From Kitasatospora azatica KCTC 9699 (GTDB lineage Bacteria; Actinomycetota; Actinomycetes; Streptomycetales; Streptomycetaceae), in assembly GCF_000744785.1 (NCBI RefSeq), contig NZ_JQMO01000003.1, positions 1,240,001 through 1,304,000 of the forward strand: a DNA stretch of 64,000 bases. The letters are read 5' to 3'. Made by a program: the position numbers and the translations under genes. A model generated the notes under the pieces. It worked only from the letters and a program-made list of their open reading frames with translations, was not told where the DNA came from and did no database searches. Numbering within the stretch: position 1 is the stretch's first letter; each line of letters opens with the position of its first letter. Positions 34,323-43,403 of this stretch are shown piece after piece.

Positions 34323-35312
34323 GTGAAGATCTTCCACCGGGCACGGCATCGGCCGTCCGCCACCTGGCGGCAGACGACCGACCGGGCCTTCACGCTGATC
34401 GGCGACGGACGGTACGAGGACGCCGGCGCGCTGCTGGTGATGGCCGCCGACCTGGAGCCCTGGCTCTCCGACTCCTGGTTCAACCTGGCGCTGCTGCACA
34501 AGTTCCGCCGGGACTGGGAGCAGGCCAGGGTGGCCGGGCTGCGCGCGGTCGCGCTGCTCGACCGCGACCAGGGCGCGCCCGACTGGTGGAACCTGGGCAT
34601 CACCGCGACCGCCCTGCAGGACTGGCCGCTGGCCCGCCGGGCCTGGCAGGCGTACGGCCTGCGGCTGCCCGGCGGTCCGAGCGCGGCGGCCGACGGCCCG
34701 GTCCGGCTGGACCTGGGCACCACCCCGGTCCGACTGTCGCCGGAGGGCGAGTCCGAGGTGGTCTGGGGTCGCCGACTGGACCCGGCCCGGGTCGAGGTGC
34801 TCTCCATCCCGCTGCCCTCCTCCGGCCGCCGCTGGGGCGAGGTGGTGCTGCACGACGGCGCCCCGCACGGCGAGCGGGTGGCGAACGGCGCCGCCTTCCC
34901 GGTCTTCGACGAGATCGAGCTCTGGGCGCCCTCGCCGGTGCCCACCTACGTGGTGCTGCTGCAGGCCGCCGCCGAGGCGGACCGGGACGGGCTGGAACGG
35001 CTGGTCGCCGAGGCCGGTTACGCCGCCGAGGACTGGACCTCCTCGGTCCGGCTGCTCTGCCGGGCCTGTTCGGAGAGCCGGATGGTGACCGACGACGGCC
35101 GCACCGTGCACCACGACCCGCACGACGACGGCGACGCCGCGCACCCCGGCCACCTGAGCCACCTCAGCCAGGGCAGTGCCGGCACCGCCTGGCAGACCGA
35201 GCGGGAGTGCGGGATCGCGGCCCCGGCCGGGCTGGTCCGGTTGCTGCTCGACCGCTGGGTCGCGGCCTCCCCGACCACCCGGGCCTACCGGGACGTGGAA
35301 GAGGTCTGCTGA
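34323..35312 (+). CDS. tetratricopeptide-repeat protein, conserved in streptomycetes
   Basis: 329 residues. TPR-like helices in the first 120 (WRQTTDRAFTLIGDGRYEDA, DSWFNLALLHKFRRDWEQAR, WWNLGITATALQDWPLARRA). A beta-rich C-terminal domain follows with VWGRRLDPARVEVLSIPLPS and FDEIELWAPSPVPTYVVLL, plus two cysteines (LLCRACSES) and a later Cys that could bind metal. No signal peptide or membrane segment. Function unknown. GTG at 34323 (MKIFHRARHRPS) has AGGG upstream and matches the family N-terminus; the open frame begins at 34251. Confidence 0.78.
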   Translation: MKIFHRARHRPSATWRQTTDRAFTLIGDGRYEDAGALLVMAADLEPWLSDSWFNLALLHKFRRDWEQARVAGLRAVALLDRDQGAPDWWNLGITATALQDWPLARRAWQAYGLRLPGGPSAAADGPVRLDLGTTPVRLSPEGESEVVWGRRLDPARVEVLSIPLPSSGRRWGEVVLHDGAPHGERVANGAAFPVFDEIELWAPSPVPTYVVLLQAAAEADRDGLERLVAEAGYAAEDWTSSVRLLCRACSESRMVTDDGRTVHHDPHDDGDAAHPGHLSHLSQGSAGTAWQTERECGIAAPAGLVRLLLDRWVAASPTTRAYRDVEEVC

Positions 35313-35386
35313 TCGCCCGTAGGCTCTGCTCGGCCCCGTAGGCTGGGGAGGTTACCGAGCACGCGCGTACAGGAGCGGACAGAGCG

Positions 35387-36016
35387 ATGGCGGACCAGCA
35401 CGACGAGCACACCCACGAGCACGAGGAGACGGCTGAGCAGGCCCCGAAGGTGGTCGGCGAGGCGCCCGACCTCAGCAAGGGCACGGCGCGCCCGATCACC
35501 GTGGTCGGCAACCCGGTGCTGCACCGCGAGTGCCGGACCGTCACCGAGTTCGACGGCGAGCTGGCCGGCCTGATCGACGACATGTTCGTCTCGATGTACG
35601 CGGCCGAGGGTGTCGGCCTGGCGGCCAACCAGATCGGCGTGGACGCCAAGGTCTTCGTCTACGACTGCCCGGACGACAACAACGTGCGGCACATCGGCCA
35701 CGTGATCAACCCGGTGCTCGAGGAGCTCGCGGTCGACCGGCGGACCCTGGACGACGGCAACGAGGGCTGCCTCTCGGTGCCCGGCGCCTACGCCGAACTG
35801 CCGCGTCCGGACTACGCGGCGGTGACCGGTCAGGACAAGGACGGCAACCCGATCCGGGTCGAGGGCACCGGCTTCTTCGCCCGCTGCCTGCAGCACGAGA
35901 CCGACCACCTGAACGGGTACCTGTACATCGACCGGCTCTCCAAGCGCGACCGCAAGGACGCCTTGCGGCAGATGGCCGAGGGCACTCCGCGCTACGCCAC
36001 GGTGCCGAACGACTGA
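35387..36016 (+). CDS. def: peptide deformylase
   Basis: 209 residues. The three signatures are [10 protein letters not shown] (about 77), [10 protein letters not shown] (about 126) and HETDHLNG (about 170), giving the Cys-His-His metal site and catalytic Glu. It removes the formyl group from nascent N-terminal Met. The N-terminus has a 30-residue His/Glu-rich extension ([17 protein letters not shown]) that could bind metal. An initiator tRNA gene lies elsewhere in the window but is not linked. A terminator hairpin follows. Confidence 0.95.
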   Translation: MADQHDEHTHEHEETAEQAPKVVGEAPDLSKGTARPITVVGNPVLHRECRTVTEFDGELAGLIDDMFVSMYAAEGVGLAANQIGVDAKVFVYDCPDDNNVRHIGHVINPVLEELAVDRRTLDDGNEGCLSVPGAYAELPRPDYAAVTGQDKDGNPIRVEGTGFFARCLQHETDHLNGYLYIDRLSKRDRKDALRQMAEGTPRYATVPND

Positions 36017-36032
36017 CGAGTCCTCGCATCCC

Positions 36033-36060
36033 CAGCGGCTCCGCTTCGGCGGGGCCGCTG
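36033..36060 (+). terminator. terminator after def
   Basis: 12-bp stem with one G-U pair (CAGCGGCTCCGC with GCGGGGCCGCTG) and TTCG loop, 17 nt after the stop. Confidence 0.75.
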
Positions 36061-36161
36061 TGGCGTGTGTGCGCAGATGTGGCGTCGGCCATGCATATTA
36101 TCGTTCGCATTGCGCTTGATTGATCATCAGACGCTTACGAACGAAGGGGTGGAACACCCGC

Positions 36162-38165
36162 ATGTCCAAGCGCTTGGCCAGCAGTACCGCCGTCATCCTC
36201 CTCGCCACCGGCGGGCTCTCCGCCGTCGCGCCCGGAGCGCAGGCGGCCGACAGCACCCGCACTGTCGACTACCGGGGCTACCACCTGCAGGTTCCGGCCG
36301 ACTGGCAGGTCGTCGACCTCGCCCAGAACCCGCACACCTGCGTGCGCTTCGACCAGCACGCCGTCTACCTCGGCACGCCCGGCGAGCAGCAGAACTGCCC
36401 GGCACACCTGGTGGCGGGCCGCACCGACGCCTTCCTGATCCAGCCCGCGCCCGCGCCGACCGCGAGCCGTCCGGCGGCCCCGCTGGTCGACCCCGGCACC
36501 GCGGTGCTCCCCGGGATCGTCGACGCCGGCGCGAGCAGCCGCGAGATCAACGTCCAACTGCGCGGCACCGGACTCCAGCTGACGGCCAGTTACGGCGACA
36601 GCGCGCAGACGGTGAACACCATCCTGGCCGCGGCCGGCTACACCAGGACCGGCGCCGCCGCCCCGGCCGCCGCGCCGCTGGCAGCGCCCGCAGCGCCTGC
36701 CGCCACAGTTGCCGGCGCGACCACCAGCAGCACGGTGGCGCCCTCCACCGACGACGTCGCCAAGGGCTTCGACGCCTGCAGCGCGCCCTCCGACAACCTG
36801 ATGTCGGCCTGGATGGCCAACTCGCCCTACCGCTCGGTGGGCATCTACATCGGCGGCCCGGCGCAGAGCTGCGCCGCCGGGGTGCTGGACGCCGGCTGGG
36901 TCGGCCGCCAGGCCCAGAGCGGCTGGTCCTTCCTGCCGATCTACGTCGGCCACCAGGCCAACGCGAACATCTCGCTGCAGATCTCCACCGACCTGCCGAC
37001 GGCCGCGCAGCAGGGCACCGACGAGGCGAGCGACGCCCTCGGCAAGGCCGCCGCACTCGGCTTCCCGGCCGGCTCGGTGATCTACAACGACATGGAGAAC
37101 TACAGCTCCTCCACCTCCAGCGCCCGGGTGCTCGCCTACCTGAACGCCTGGACCGCCCGGATCAAGCAGGGCGGCTACCGCTCCGGCGTCTACTCCGGTC
37201 CGTACAGCGGGCTGAGCGACCTCTCCTCGCAGTACAACAACGGCAGCTTCGCCCGTCCGGACGTGGTCTGGTCGGCGGCCTGGAACAGCCACCAGGACAC
37301 CGGCGACGCCGGGACGGGCCTGTCCGCCGGTTACTGGCCGGGTGCCCGCCGCGCCCACCAGTACGCCAACACGACCGAGAGCTACGGCGGCTACTCGCTC
37401 AACATCGACGCCGACGCGGTCACCGTGGCCTCCACGGCCAGCGGCAACTCGATGGCCCCCGGCCAGCGGCTGGAGGGCGGGCAGAGCCTGAACAGCGCCA
37501 GCGTCAGCCTCACCATGCAGACCGACGGCGACCTGGTGGTCTCGCTCAAGGTCGGCGGCAGCGCCGCGCAGCCCGTGCTCTGGCGCTCCGGTACCGGCGG
37601 CAACTCCGGTGCCTACCTGGTGATGCAGCGCGACGGCAACCTGGTGATCTACCGTGCCGACGGGGTGGCGATCTGGTCCACCTACAGCAGCGGCCGGCCG
37701 GGCAGCTGGCTGAGCGTCCAGGACGACGGCAACGTGGTGCTCTACGGCAGCAACGGCGGCCCGATCTGGTCCACCGACGCCTACCGGGTCCCGTCCACCT
37801 TCACCGCCGGCCAGGGCCTCAAGCCCGGCCGCTGGACCGAGAGCGCGTTGATCAGGGTGGTGGTCCAGCAGGACGGCAACCTGGTGATCTACCGCAAGCG
37901 CGACGGTGCGGTGCTCTGGACCCCCAACACCTGGGGCAACCCCGGCGCCTACCTGACCATGCAGGCCGACGGCAACCTGGTGCTCTACCGCCAGGGCGGC
38001 GGCCCGTCCTCCGGTGGCGCGCTGTGGTCCAGCAACACCTGGGGCAACTCCGGTGCCTACGCGCTGACCCAGGACGACGGCAACTTCGTGGTCTACCGCC
38101 AGGGCGGCGGCCCGTCCTCCGGTGGCGCGCTCTGGGCCACCAACACCTACGGGAACGCCTCCTGA
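36162..38165 (+). CDS. secreted DUF1906 glycoside-hydrolase-like protein with B-lectin repeats
   Basis: 667 residues. Signal peptide 1-29 (MSKRLASSTAVILLATGGLS, cleavage after AQA), an N-terminal domain of about 150 residues (DYRGYHLQVPADWQVVDLAQ) and an Ala/Pro linker. Next comes a Rv2525c-like DUF1906 glycoside-hydrolase-type barrel (about 210-420: FDACSAPSDNLMSAWMANSP, IGIYIGG-like YRSVGIYIGG, VIYNDMENYS). Last are two bulb-type mannose-binding lectin domains (about 430-667) with repeated QxDGNLVxY units. It is probably cell-wall or extracellular glycan directed. ATG 36162 is preceded by GAAGGGG; the upstream 140 bases are unusually A/T-rich. Confidence 0.85.
   Translation: MSKRLASSTAVILLATGGLSAVAPGAQAADSTRTVDYRGYHLQVPADWQVVDLAQNPHTCVRFDQHAVYLGTPGEQQNCPAHLVAGRTDAFLIQPAPAPTASRPAAPLVDPGTAVLPGIVDAGASSREINVQLRGTGLQLTASYGDSAQTVNTILAAAGYTRTGAAAPAAAPLAAPAAPAATVAGATTSSTVAPSTDDVAKGFDACSAPSDNLMSAWMANSPYRSVGIYIGGPAQSCAAGVLDAGWVGRQAQSGWSFLPIYVGHQANANISLQISTDLPTAAQQGTDEASDALGKAAALGFPAGSVIYNDMENYSSSTSSARVLAYLNAWTARIKQGGYRSGVYSGPYSGLSDLSSQYNNGSFARPDVVWSAAWNSHQDTGDAGTGLSAGYWPGARRAHQYANTTESYGGYSLNIDADAVTVASTASGNSMAPGQRLEGGQSLNSASVSLTMQTDGDLVVSLKVGGSAAQPVLWRSGTGGNSGAYLVMQRDGNLVIYRADGVAIWSTYSSGRPGSWLSVQDDGNVVLYGSNGGPIWSTDAYRVPSTFTAGQGLKPGRWTESALIRVVVQQDGNLVIYRKRDGAVLWTPNTWGNPGAYLTMQADGNLVLYRQGGGPSSGGALWSSNTWGNSGAYALTQDDGNFVVYRQGGGPSSGGALWATNTYGNAS
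37984..38131 (+). repeat. exact 40-bp duplication in the B-lectin region
   Basis: 37984-38023 and 38092-38131 are identical and lie 108 bp (36 codons) apart. Each encodes the YRQGGGPSSGGAL segment. This looks like a recent lectin-unit duplication or gene conversion. Confidence 0.85.
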
Positions 38166-38181
38166 CCAACCGTCGGACATG

Positions 38182-38221
38182 ACACTGCCCCGCCGGTTCG
38201 ATGACCGGCGGGGCAGTGTCG
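38182..38221. terminator. bidirectional terminator between lectin gene and nrdB
   Basis: 17-bp perfect stem (38182-38198 with 38205-38221), 6-nt loop, between convergent genes. Confidence 0.88.
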
Positions 38222-38229
38222 TTTGCGGC

Positions 38230-39303
38230 CTAGAAGTCGTCGTCGAAGGAGACCGAGCCCTCGACGGCGACCTGGTACGCGGAGACCCGGCGCTCGAAGA
38301 AGTTGGTCAGCTCCTGGACGTTCTGCAGCTCCATGAACCCGAACGGGTTGCTGGAGCCGTAGCGGATCGGCAGGCCGAGACGGGCCAGCCGCTGGTCGGC
38401 CACCGCCTCCAGGTACTGGCGCATCGACTCGGTGTTCATCCCGGCCAGGCCCTCGCCGCACAGGTCACGGGCGAACTGGAGCTCGGCCTCGACGGCCTCC
38501 TCCAGCATCTCGGTGACCTGCTGGGCCATCTTGTCGTCGAAGAGGTCGGGCTCCTCCTCGCGGACGGTGTCCACCACCGACATCGCGAAGTCCATGTGCA
38601 TGGACTCGTCGCGGAAGACCCAGTTGGTGCCGGTGGCCAGGCCGTGCAGCAGGCCGCGGCTGCGGAACCAGTACACGTAGGCGAAGGCGCCGTAGAAGAA
38701 CAGGCCCTCGACGCAGGCCGCGAAGCAGATCAGGTTGAGCAGGAAGGCCCGGCGGTCGTCCTTGCTCTGCAGCGAGTCCAGGTGGTCGACCGCGTTCATG
38801 TACTTGAAGCAGAACTGGGCCTTCTGGTGGATGGAGGGGATGTTCTCCACCGCGGCGAAGGCCGCCGTGCGGTCCTCGGGATCGGGCAGGTAGGTGTCGA
38901 GCAGCGTCAGGTAGAACTGGACGTGCACGGCCTCCTCGAAGAGCTGCCGGGACAGGTAGAGCCGGGCCTCGGGCGAGTTGATGTGCTTGTAGAGGCTCAG
39001 CACCACGTTGTTGGCGACGATCGAGTCACCGGTGGCGAAGAAGGCGACCAGCCGGCCGATCAGGTGCCGCTCGCCCTCGCTCAGCTTGGCCAGGTCGGCG
39101 ACGTCGGAGTGCAGGTCCACCTCCTCGACGGTCCAGGTGTTCTTGATCGCGTCCCGGTACCGGTCGTAGAACGACGGGTAGCGCATCGGACGCAGGGTCA
39201 GCTCGAAGCCGGGGTCGAGCAGCATCTTGTTCTGAGTCAAGGAGGTGCCGGCGCTCTGCGCCGTCGAATAGGGGTGGTGGTCGGGCGACGGGTGGGAACT
39301 CAC
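38230..39303 (-). CDS. nrdB: ribonucleotide reductase class Ia beta subunit
   Basis: 357 residues. Diiron ligands are visible in RQLFEEAVHVQFY (Glu, Glu, His), CVEGLFFYGAF and RDESMHMDFAMSVV (Glu, His). The subunit houses the tyrosyl radical cofactor and pairs with NrdA to make deoxynucleotides. GTG start overlaps the nrdA stop (GTGA). In S. coelicolor the nrdAB operon ends with an AraC-like gene, nrdS; here nrdB is followed at once by a terminator, so no nrdS is present at this place. Confidence 0.95.
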   Translation of the reverse strand: MSSHPSPDHHPYSTAQSAGTSLTQNKMLLDPGFELTLRPMRYPSFYDRYRDAIKNTWTVEEVDLHSDVADLAKLSEGERHLIGRLVAFFATGDSIVANNVVLSLYKHINSPEARLYLSRQLFEEAVHVQFYLTLLDTYLPDPEDRTAAFAAVENIPSIHQKAQFCFKYMNAVDHLDSLQSKDDRRAFLLNLICFAACVEGLFFYGAFAYVYWFRSRGLLHGLATGTNWVFRDESMHMDFAMSVVDTVREEEPDLFDDKMAQQVTEMLEEAVEAELQFARDLCGEGLAGMNTESMRQYLEAVADQRLARLGLPIRYGSSNPFGFMELQNVQELTNFFERRVSAYQVAVEGSVSFDDDF

Positions 39304-41726
39304 TGGCAGGCCTCGCAGGACTCGGGGTTCTCCAGGGAGCAGGCGATGGCCGCCTCCTCCTCCGGGGAGAGGGTGGGGGTCGGCACGCTCACCGCCGTAC
39401 GGGCGGCGCCGGAGGCCGCCTGGGCGATCCGGGTGGCCGGGCGCGAGCGCAGGTAGTAGGTGGTCTTCAGACCGACCTTCCAGGCGTACGCGTACATCGA
39501 GCTGAGCTTGCCGATGGTCGGCGCGGCCATGAACAGGTTCAGCGACTGGCTCTGGTCGATGTACGGCTGCCGGGCGGCGGCCAGGTCGATCAGCGCGCGC
39601 TGCGGCAGCTCCCAGGCCGTGCGGTAGAGCGAACGAACCTCGGCGGGCAGCCAGTTCAGCTCCTGGACGCTGCCGTTGGCGTCGCGCAGCGCGTCCCGGG
39701 TCTGCTGGTCCCAGACGCCCAGCTGCTTCAACTCACGCACCAGGTACGGGTTGACCTGCAGGAACTCGCCGGACAGGGTCTCGCGCTTGAACAGGTTGGA
39801 GACCTGCGGCTCGATGCACTCGTAGACACCGGCGATCGAGGCGATGGTGGCGGTCGGGGCGATCGCCAGCAGCAGCGAGTTGCGCAGACCGGTGCGGGCG
39901 ATGGTGGCGCGCAGCGCGTCCCAACGCTCCTGCCACTGGGGCGTTGAGCCGCTGTGCTGGTCTTCAAAGAAATGGTCGATGTGCAGCTGACCGCGGGCCG
40001 CGCGGGTCTCGCCGTACGCCGGGTGCTGCCCGAACTGCTCGGCCAGCTCGCTGGAGCGCTCGTACGCGGTGAGCATGATCCGCTCGGCGATCAGCGTGGA
40101 GAGCCGCTTGGCCTCGGCGGAGTCGAAGTCCAGGCGCAGCTGGAAGAAGACGTCCTGCAGGCCCATCACGCCCAGACCCACCGGCCGCCAGCGGGAGTTG
40201 GAGGTGCCGGCCTCGGTGGTCGGGTAGAAGTTGATGTCCACCACGCGGTCCAGGAAGGTCACCGCGGTCCGCACGGTGGCGTCCAGCCGCTCCCAGTCCA
40301 TCGCGTTCAGCAGGTCGGCGGCTGACGCGCCGTCGGCCAGGTGGGCACCCAGGTTGACCGAGCCCAGGTTGCAGACCGCGGTCTCGGAGTCGTCGGTGAC
40401 CTCCAGGATCTCGGTGCACAGGTTGGAGGAGTGCACGGTGCGGCCCGGCAGCGCGGTCTGGTTGGCGGCCCGGTTGGAGGCGTCCTTGAAGGTCATCCAG
40501 CCGTTGCCGGTCTGCGCCAGGGTGCGCATCATCCGGGCGTACAGGGTCTGCGCGGGGATGGTGCGCACGGCCTTGCCGGCCTGCTCGGCCTTCAGGTAGG
40601 CCGCGTCGAACTCCTCGCCCCACAGGTCGACCAGCTCCGGCACGTCGGCCGGGGAGAAGAGCGACCAGTCGGCGTTGGCGTTGACCCGGCGCATGAACTC
40701 GTCCGGGATCCAGTGCGCCAGGTTGAGGTTGTGGGTCCGCCGGGCCTCCTCGCCGGTGTTGTCGCGCAGCTCGAGGAACTCCTCGATGTCCGCGTGCCAG
40801 GTCTCCAGGTAGACGCAGGCCGCGCCCTTGCGCCGGCCGCCCTGGTTGACGGCGGCCACCGAGGAGTCCAGGGTGCGCAGGAACGGCACGATGCCGTTGG
40901 ACTTGCCGTTGGTGCCGCGGATCAGCGAGCCGCGCGAACGGATCCGGGAGTACGACAGGCCGATCCCGCCGGCGTGCTTGGACAGCCGGGCGATCTGGGC
41001 GTAGCGCGAGTAGATCGAGTCCAGGTTGTCCAGCGGCGAGTCCAGCAGGTAGCAGCTGGACATCTGCGGGTGCCGGGTGCCGGAGTTGAACAGCGTCGGC
41101 GAGCTGGTCAGGTACTCCAGACGGCTCATCAGGCGGTACAGCTCGGCCACCTCGGCCACCGACTGCTCGCTGTCCCCGACCGCGAGACCGCAGGCCACCC
41201 GGAGCAGGAAGTGCTGCGGGGTCTCGACCACCTTGCGGGTGATCGGGTGGCGCAGCAGGTAGCGGGACTGCACGGTGCGCAGGCCGAAGTACTCGAAGCG
41301 GTCGTCGCCCTGCGGGTCGATCAGCGCGTCCAGGGCGGCGGCGTGCTTGGTCACGAAGGCGGCGGTGGTGTCGCCGATCAGGCCCTCGGCGTGGCCGACG
41401 GCGATCGAGGCGGCGAAGGAGACCGCACCCTGGCTCGCGGCCTCGTCCAGGATCTCCTGGGCGAGCAGCCGGGCGGCCAGCTTCGAGTACTGCGGGTCCT
41501 CGGCGATCATCGAAGCGGCGGCGTCCACGGCCAGCCCGCGCAGCTCGGCGAAGTCCGAACCGGCATGGCGGCCGCGCAGCGCGGCGGCGGCGACGTGGCC
41601 GGGGTCCACCTGGGGGAGGTCGGTGCTTCGGTCGGTGAGCAGCCGAAGCAGCGCAGTACCGGGGTCGGTCTGGGCTTCGTCGGCAGAACCCTGTGAGGGC
41701 AGGGCAACTGAGGCAGCGACGGTCAA
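39300..41726 (-). CDS. nrdA: ribonucleotide reductase class Ia alpha subunit
   Basis: 808 residues. Visible motifs: LTSSPTLFNSGTRHPQMSSC (active-site Cys), NLCTEILEVTDDSETAVCNL (NLCTE with redox Cys), ATIASIAGVYECIEP and the C-terminal Cys pair ESCEACQ that shuttles electrons. No clear N-terminal ATP-cone is seen. TTG start at 41726 (TTGACCGTC) with AGGAGA upstream. It lies behind a cobalamin riboswitch and two NrdR boxes, so it should be off when B12 allows the class II enzyme and repressed by NrdR at high dATP. Confidence 0.95.
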   Translation of the reverse strand: MTVAASVALPSQGSADEAQTDPGTALLRLLTDRSTDLPQVDPGHVAAAALRGRHAGSDFAELRGLAVDAAASMIAEDPQYSKLAARLLAQEILDEAASQGAVSFAASIAVGHAEGLIGDTTAAFVTKHAAALDALIDPQGDDRFEYFGLRTVQSRYLLRHPITRKVVETPQHFLLRVACGLAVGDSEQSVAEVAELYRLMSRLEYLTSSPTLFNSGTRHPQMSSCYLLDSPLDNLDSIYSRYAQIARLSKHAGGIGLSYSRIRSRGSLIRGTNGKSNGIVPFLRTLDSSVAAVNQGGRRKGAACVYLETWHADIEEFLELRDNTGEEARRTHNLNLAHWIPDEFMRRVNANADWSLFSPADVPELVDLWGEEFDAAYLKAEQAGKAVRTIPAQTLYARMMRTLAQTGNGWMTFKDASNRAANQTALPGRTVHSSNLCTEILEVTDDSETAVCNLGSVNLGAHLADGASAADLLNAMDWERLDATVRTAVTFLDRVVDINFYPTTEAGTSNSRWRPVGLGVMGLQDVFFQLRLDFDSAEAKRLSTLIAERIMLTAYERSSELAEQFGQHPAYGETRAARGQLHIDHFFEDQHSGSTPQWQERWDALRATIARTGLRNSLLLAIAPTATIASIAGVYECIEPQVSNLFKRETLSGEFLQVNPYLVRELKQLGVWDQQTRDALRDANGSVQELNWLPAEVRSLYRTAWELPQRALIDLAAARQPYIDQSQSLNLFMAAPTIGKLSSMYAYAWKVGLKTTYYLRSRPATRIAQAASGAARTAVSVPTPTLSPEEEAAIACSLENPESCEACQ

Positions 41727-41884
41727 GGCGCACTCTCTCCTGTGGCGGCGGCGGACGGGCTCGTCCGGAGGAGCGCGCGGCAGGGAAAAACGGCACGCCG
41801 AAACGTTCCGGCGCGCGCGTCAACCCTGGCCCACCCGCGAGGCCGGACGGTACTTCAGTGCTGGGAGGCCTCTGCGGGGAGGCC

Positions 41885-41992
41885 GGGTGGCACACCGTCG
41901 GCAGGTCCTCGGACTTGCGGGCCCTTCGTGTGCAGCCCCGCTCACCGCTGCGGGGCAGTCCCGGACTCACACCGGATTCCCCTGCGTCGACA
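41885..41992 (-). promoter_or_regulatory. cobalamin (B12) riboswitch upstream of nrdAB
   Basis: On the minus strand the conserved core GGGAATCCGGTG...CCGG (41981 downward), the GCCCCGCAGCGGTGAG segment and the B12 box AGTCCGAGGACCTGCC (41915-41900) occur in the right order and spacing. A GGCCTC/GAGGCC hairpin follows as a possible expression platform. B12 control of nrdAB(S) is known in Streptomyces. Confidence 0.92.
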
Positions 41993-42003
41993 GCGAGAGT
42001 GAG

Positions 42004-42048
42004 CATACATGTAGTGCGGACTCCTGCGAGTAGCCCCATATGTAGTGT
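42004..42048 (-). promoter_or_regulatory. pair of NrdR boxes in the nrdAB promoter
   Basis: Two near-identical elements read on the minus strand as ACACTACATATGGG (42048-42035) and GCACTACATGTATG (42017-42004), matching the NrdR consensus ACACWATATATWGTGT in part and spaced 31 bp (three helical turns). Confidence 0.82.
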
Positions 42049-42146
42049 CGCGCGCGGTGTCTGACCCAGTACCGGACGGTTGCGAAACGTGGCTTCCGGG
42101 GCCCCGAGGGGCTTGGCGCACAGCCCGCTGGCCTACCCTGTAGCGC

Positions 42147-43382
42147 ATGCTGAAGCACACGGGGAGAAGGCAGCAGATACTGGTGGCGCTGGTGGCGTTC
42201 CTCGTCTCGGCGCTCGCGACCGTTCTGGCCAGTACCGTCACCACTGCCTCGCCCTCGGTCCAGCCGGGGAGCGACGGGAAGTCCGGCTCGCCGGGCGCGA
42301 CCAGCACCAAGCCGTCGGCGCCGAGTTCGCTGAGCGACCCGCGCAAGCCGCTGCCGATCGGCCTCGCCTACGGGGACACCCTCACCTGGAAGAACGACCA
42401 GGAGCTCGCGGTCGGCCTCGGCGACGCCGTCGACTCCGGCGCCAAGTGGATCCGGGTCGACCTGTCCTGGAACGACATCCAGCCGGACAGCCCCAAGACC
42501 TACGAGTGGCAGCGCTTCGACCGGGTGCTGAACGGCGCCCGGGCCCGCGGCCTGGAGGTGCTGGCCACCATCGGCTACACGCCGAAGTGGGCCCGCAAGG
42601 CCGGCTGCAGCACCGACGACGCCTGCCCGCCGGCCGATCCGGCCAAGTTCGCCGCCTTCGCCCGGGACGCCGCCAAGCGCTACGCATCGCAGGGCGTGCA
42701 CATGTGGGAGGTGTGGAACGAGCCGAACATCCCGTTCTGGGCGCCCAAGCCCGACCCGGCCGGCTACACCGAGCTGCTGACCGCCACCAGCAAGGCGCTG
42801 CGCCAGGCCGACCCGCAGGCCTACGTGCTGATGGGCGGTCTGGCGGCGGTGGGCACCGATCCGTCGATCGCCTACGTCTCGCAGGGCGACTTCCTCACCG
42901 CGGTCTGCAAGCTGGGCGGCAACAAGGTGGTCGACGCGATCAGCTACCACCCCTACACCTATCCGTACCTGCCGAGCGCCAAGACCTCCTTCGGCACCGC
43001 CATGGAGGACATCAGCAGCGCCCAGGGCAACCTGGTGTCGATCCTGGCCGGCAACGGCACCCCCGACCTGCCGATCTGGATCACCGAGACCGGCGCGCCG
43101 ACCAACGGCCCCGGCACCGCGACCGACGGCAAGACCATCCCGCCGGACACCACCCACGTGACCGAGGCCTACCAGGCCGCGATCGCCACCGACACCGTGC
43201 AGGCAGCCGCCGCCAACCCCCATGTGGGCGCGGTCTTCTGGTTCTCCGACCAGGACACCGGGCAGGCCGCGGACAAGCAGCACCGCTCGATGTTCTACGG
43301 GCTGCGCCACTTCGACGGCACGCCCAAGCCCGCGCTGGCCGCCCTCAAGGCCGCGATCCTGGCCTACGAGCACAGCAGGTAG
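42147..43382 (+). CDS. secreted/anchored clan GH-A glycosidase (GH39/PslG-like)
   Basis: 411 residues. An N-terminal hydrophobic segment (ILVALVAFLVSALATVLAST, 11-30) serves as signal or anchor, followed by a Ser/Pro linker. The (beta/alpha)8 barrel has acid/base Glu in WEVWNEPNIPFW (about 191) and nucleophile Glu in IWITETGAPT (about 315). Family assignment between GH39, GH5 and GH51-like is from pattern only. It converges on the polysaccharide operon with a 21-nt gap, like biofilm glycosidases such as PslG beside their synthesis genes. No Shine-Dalgarno; TACCCT ends 7 nt before the ATG, suggesting a leaderless message. Confidence 0.75.
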   Translation: MLKHTGRRQQILVALVAFLVSALATVLASTVTTASPSVQPGSDGKSGSPGATSTKPSAPSSLSDPRKPLPIGLAYGDTLTWKNDQELAVGLGDAVDSGAKWIRVDLSWNDIQPDSPKTYEWQRFDRVLNGARARGLEVLATIGYTPKWARKAGCSTDDACPPADPAKFAAFARDAAKRYASQGVHMWEVWNEPNIPFWAPKPDPAGYTELLTATSKALRQADPQAYVLMGGLAAVGTDPSIAYVSQGDFLTAVCKLGGNKVVDAISYHPYTYPYLPSAKTSFGTAMEDISSAQGNLVSILAGNGTPDLPIWITETGAPTNGPGTATDGKTIPPDTTHVTEAYQAAIATDTVQAAAANPHVGAVFWFSDQDTGQAADKQHRSMFYGLRHFDGTPKPALAALKAAILAYEHSR

Positions 43383-43403
43383 CAGAGCCGCTGACGCTGA
43401 GCG

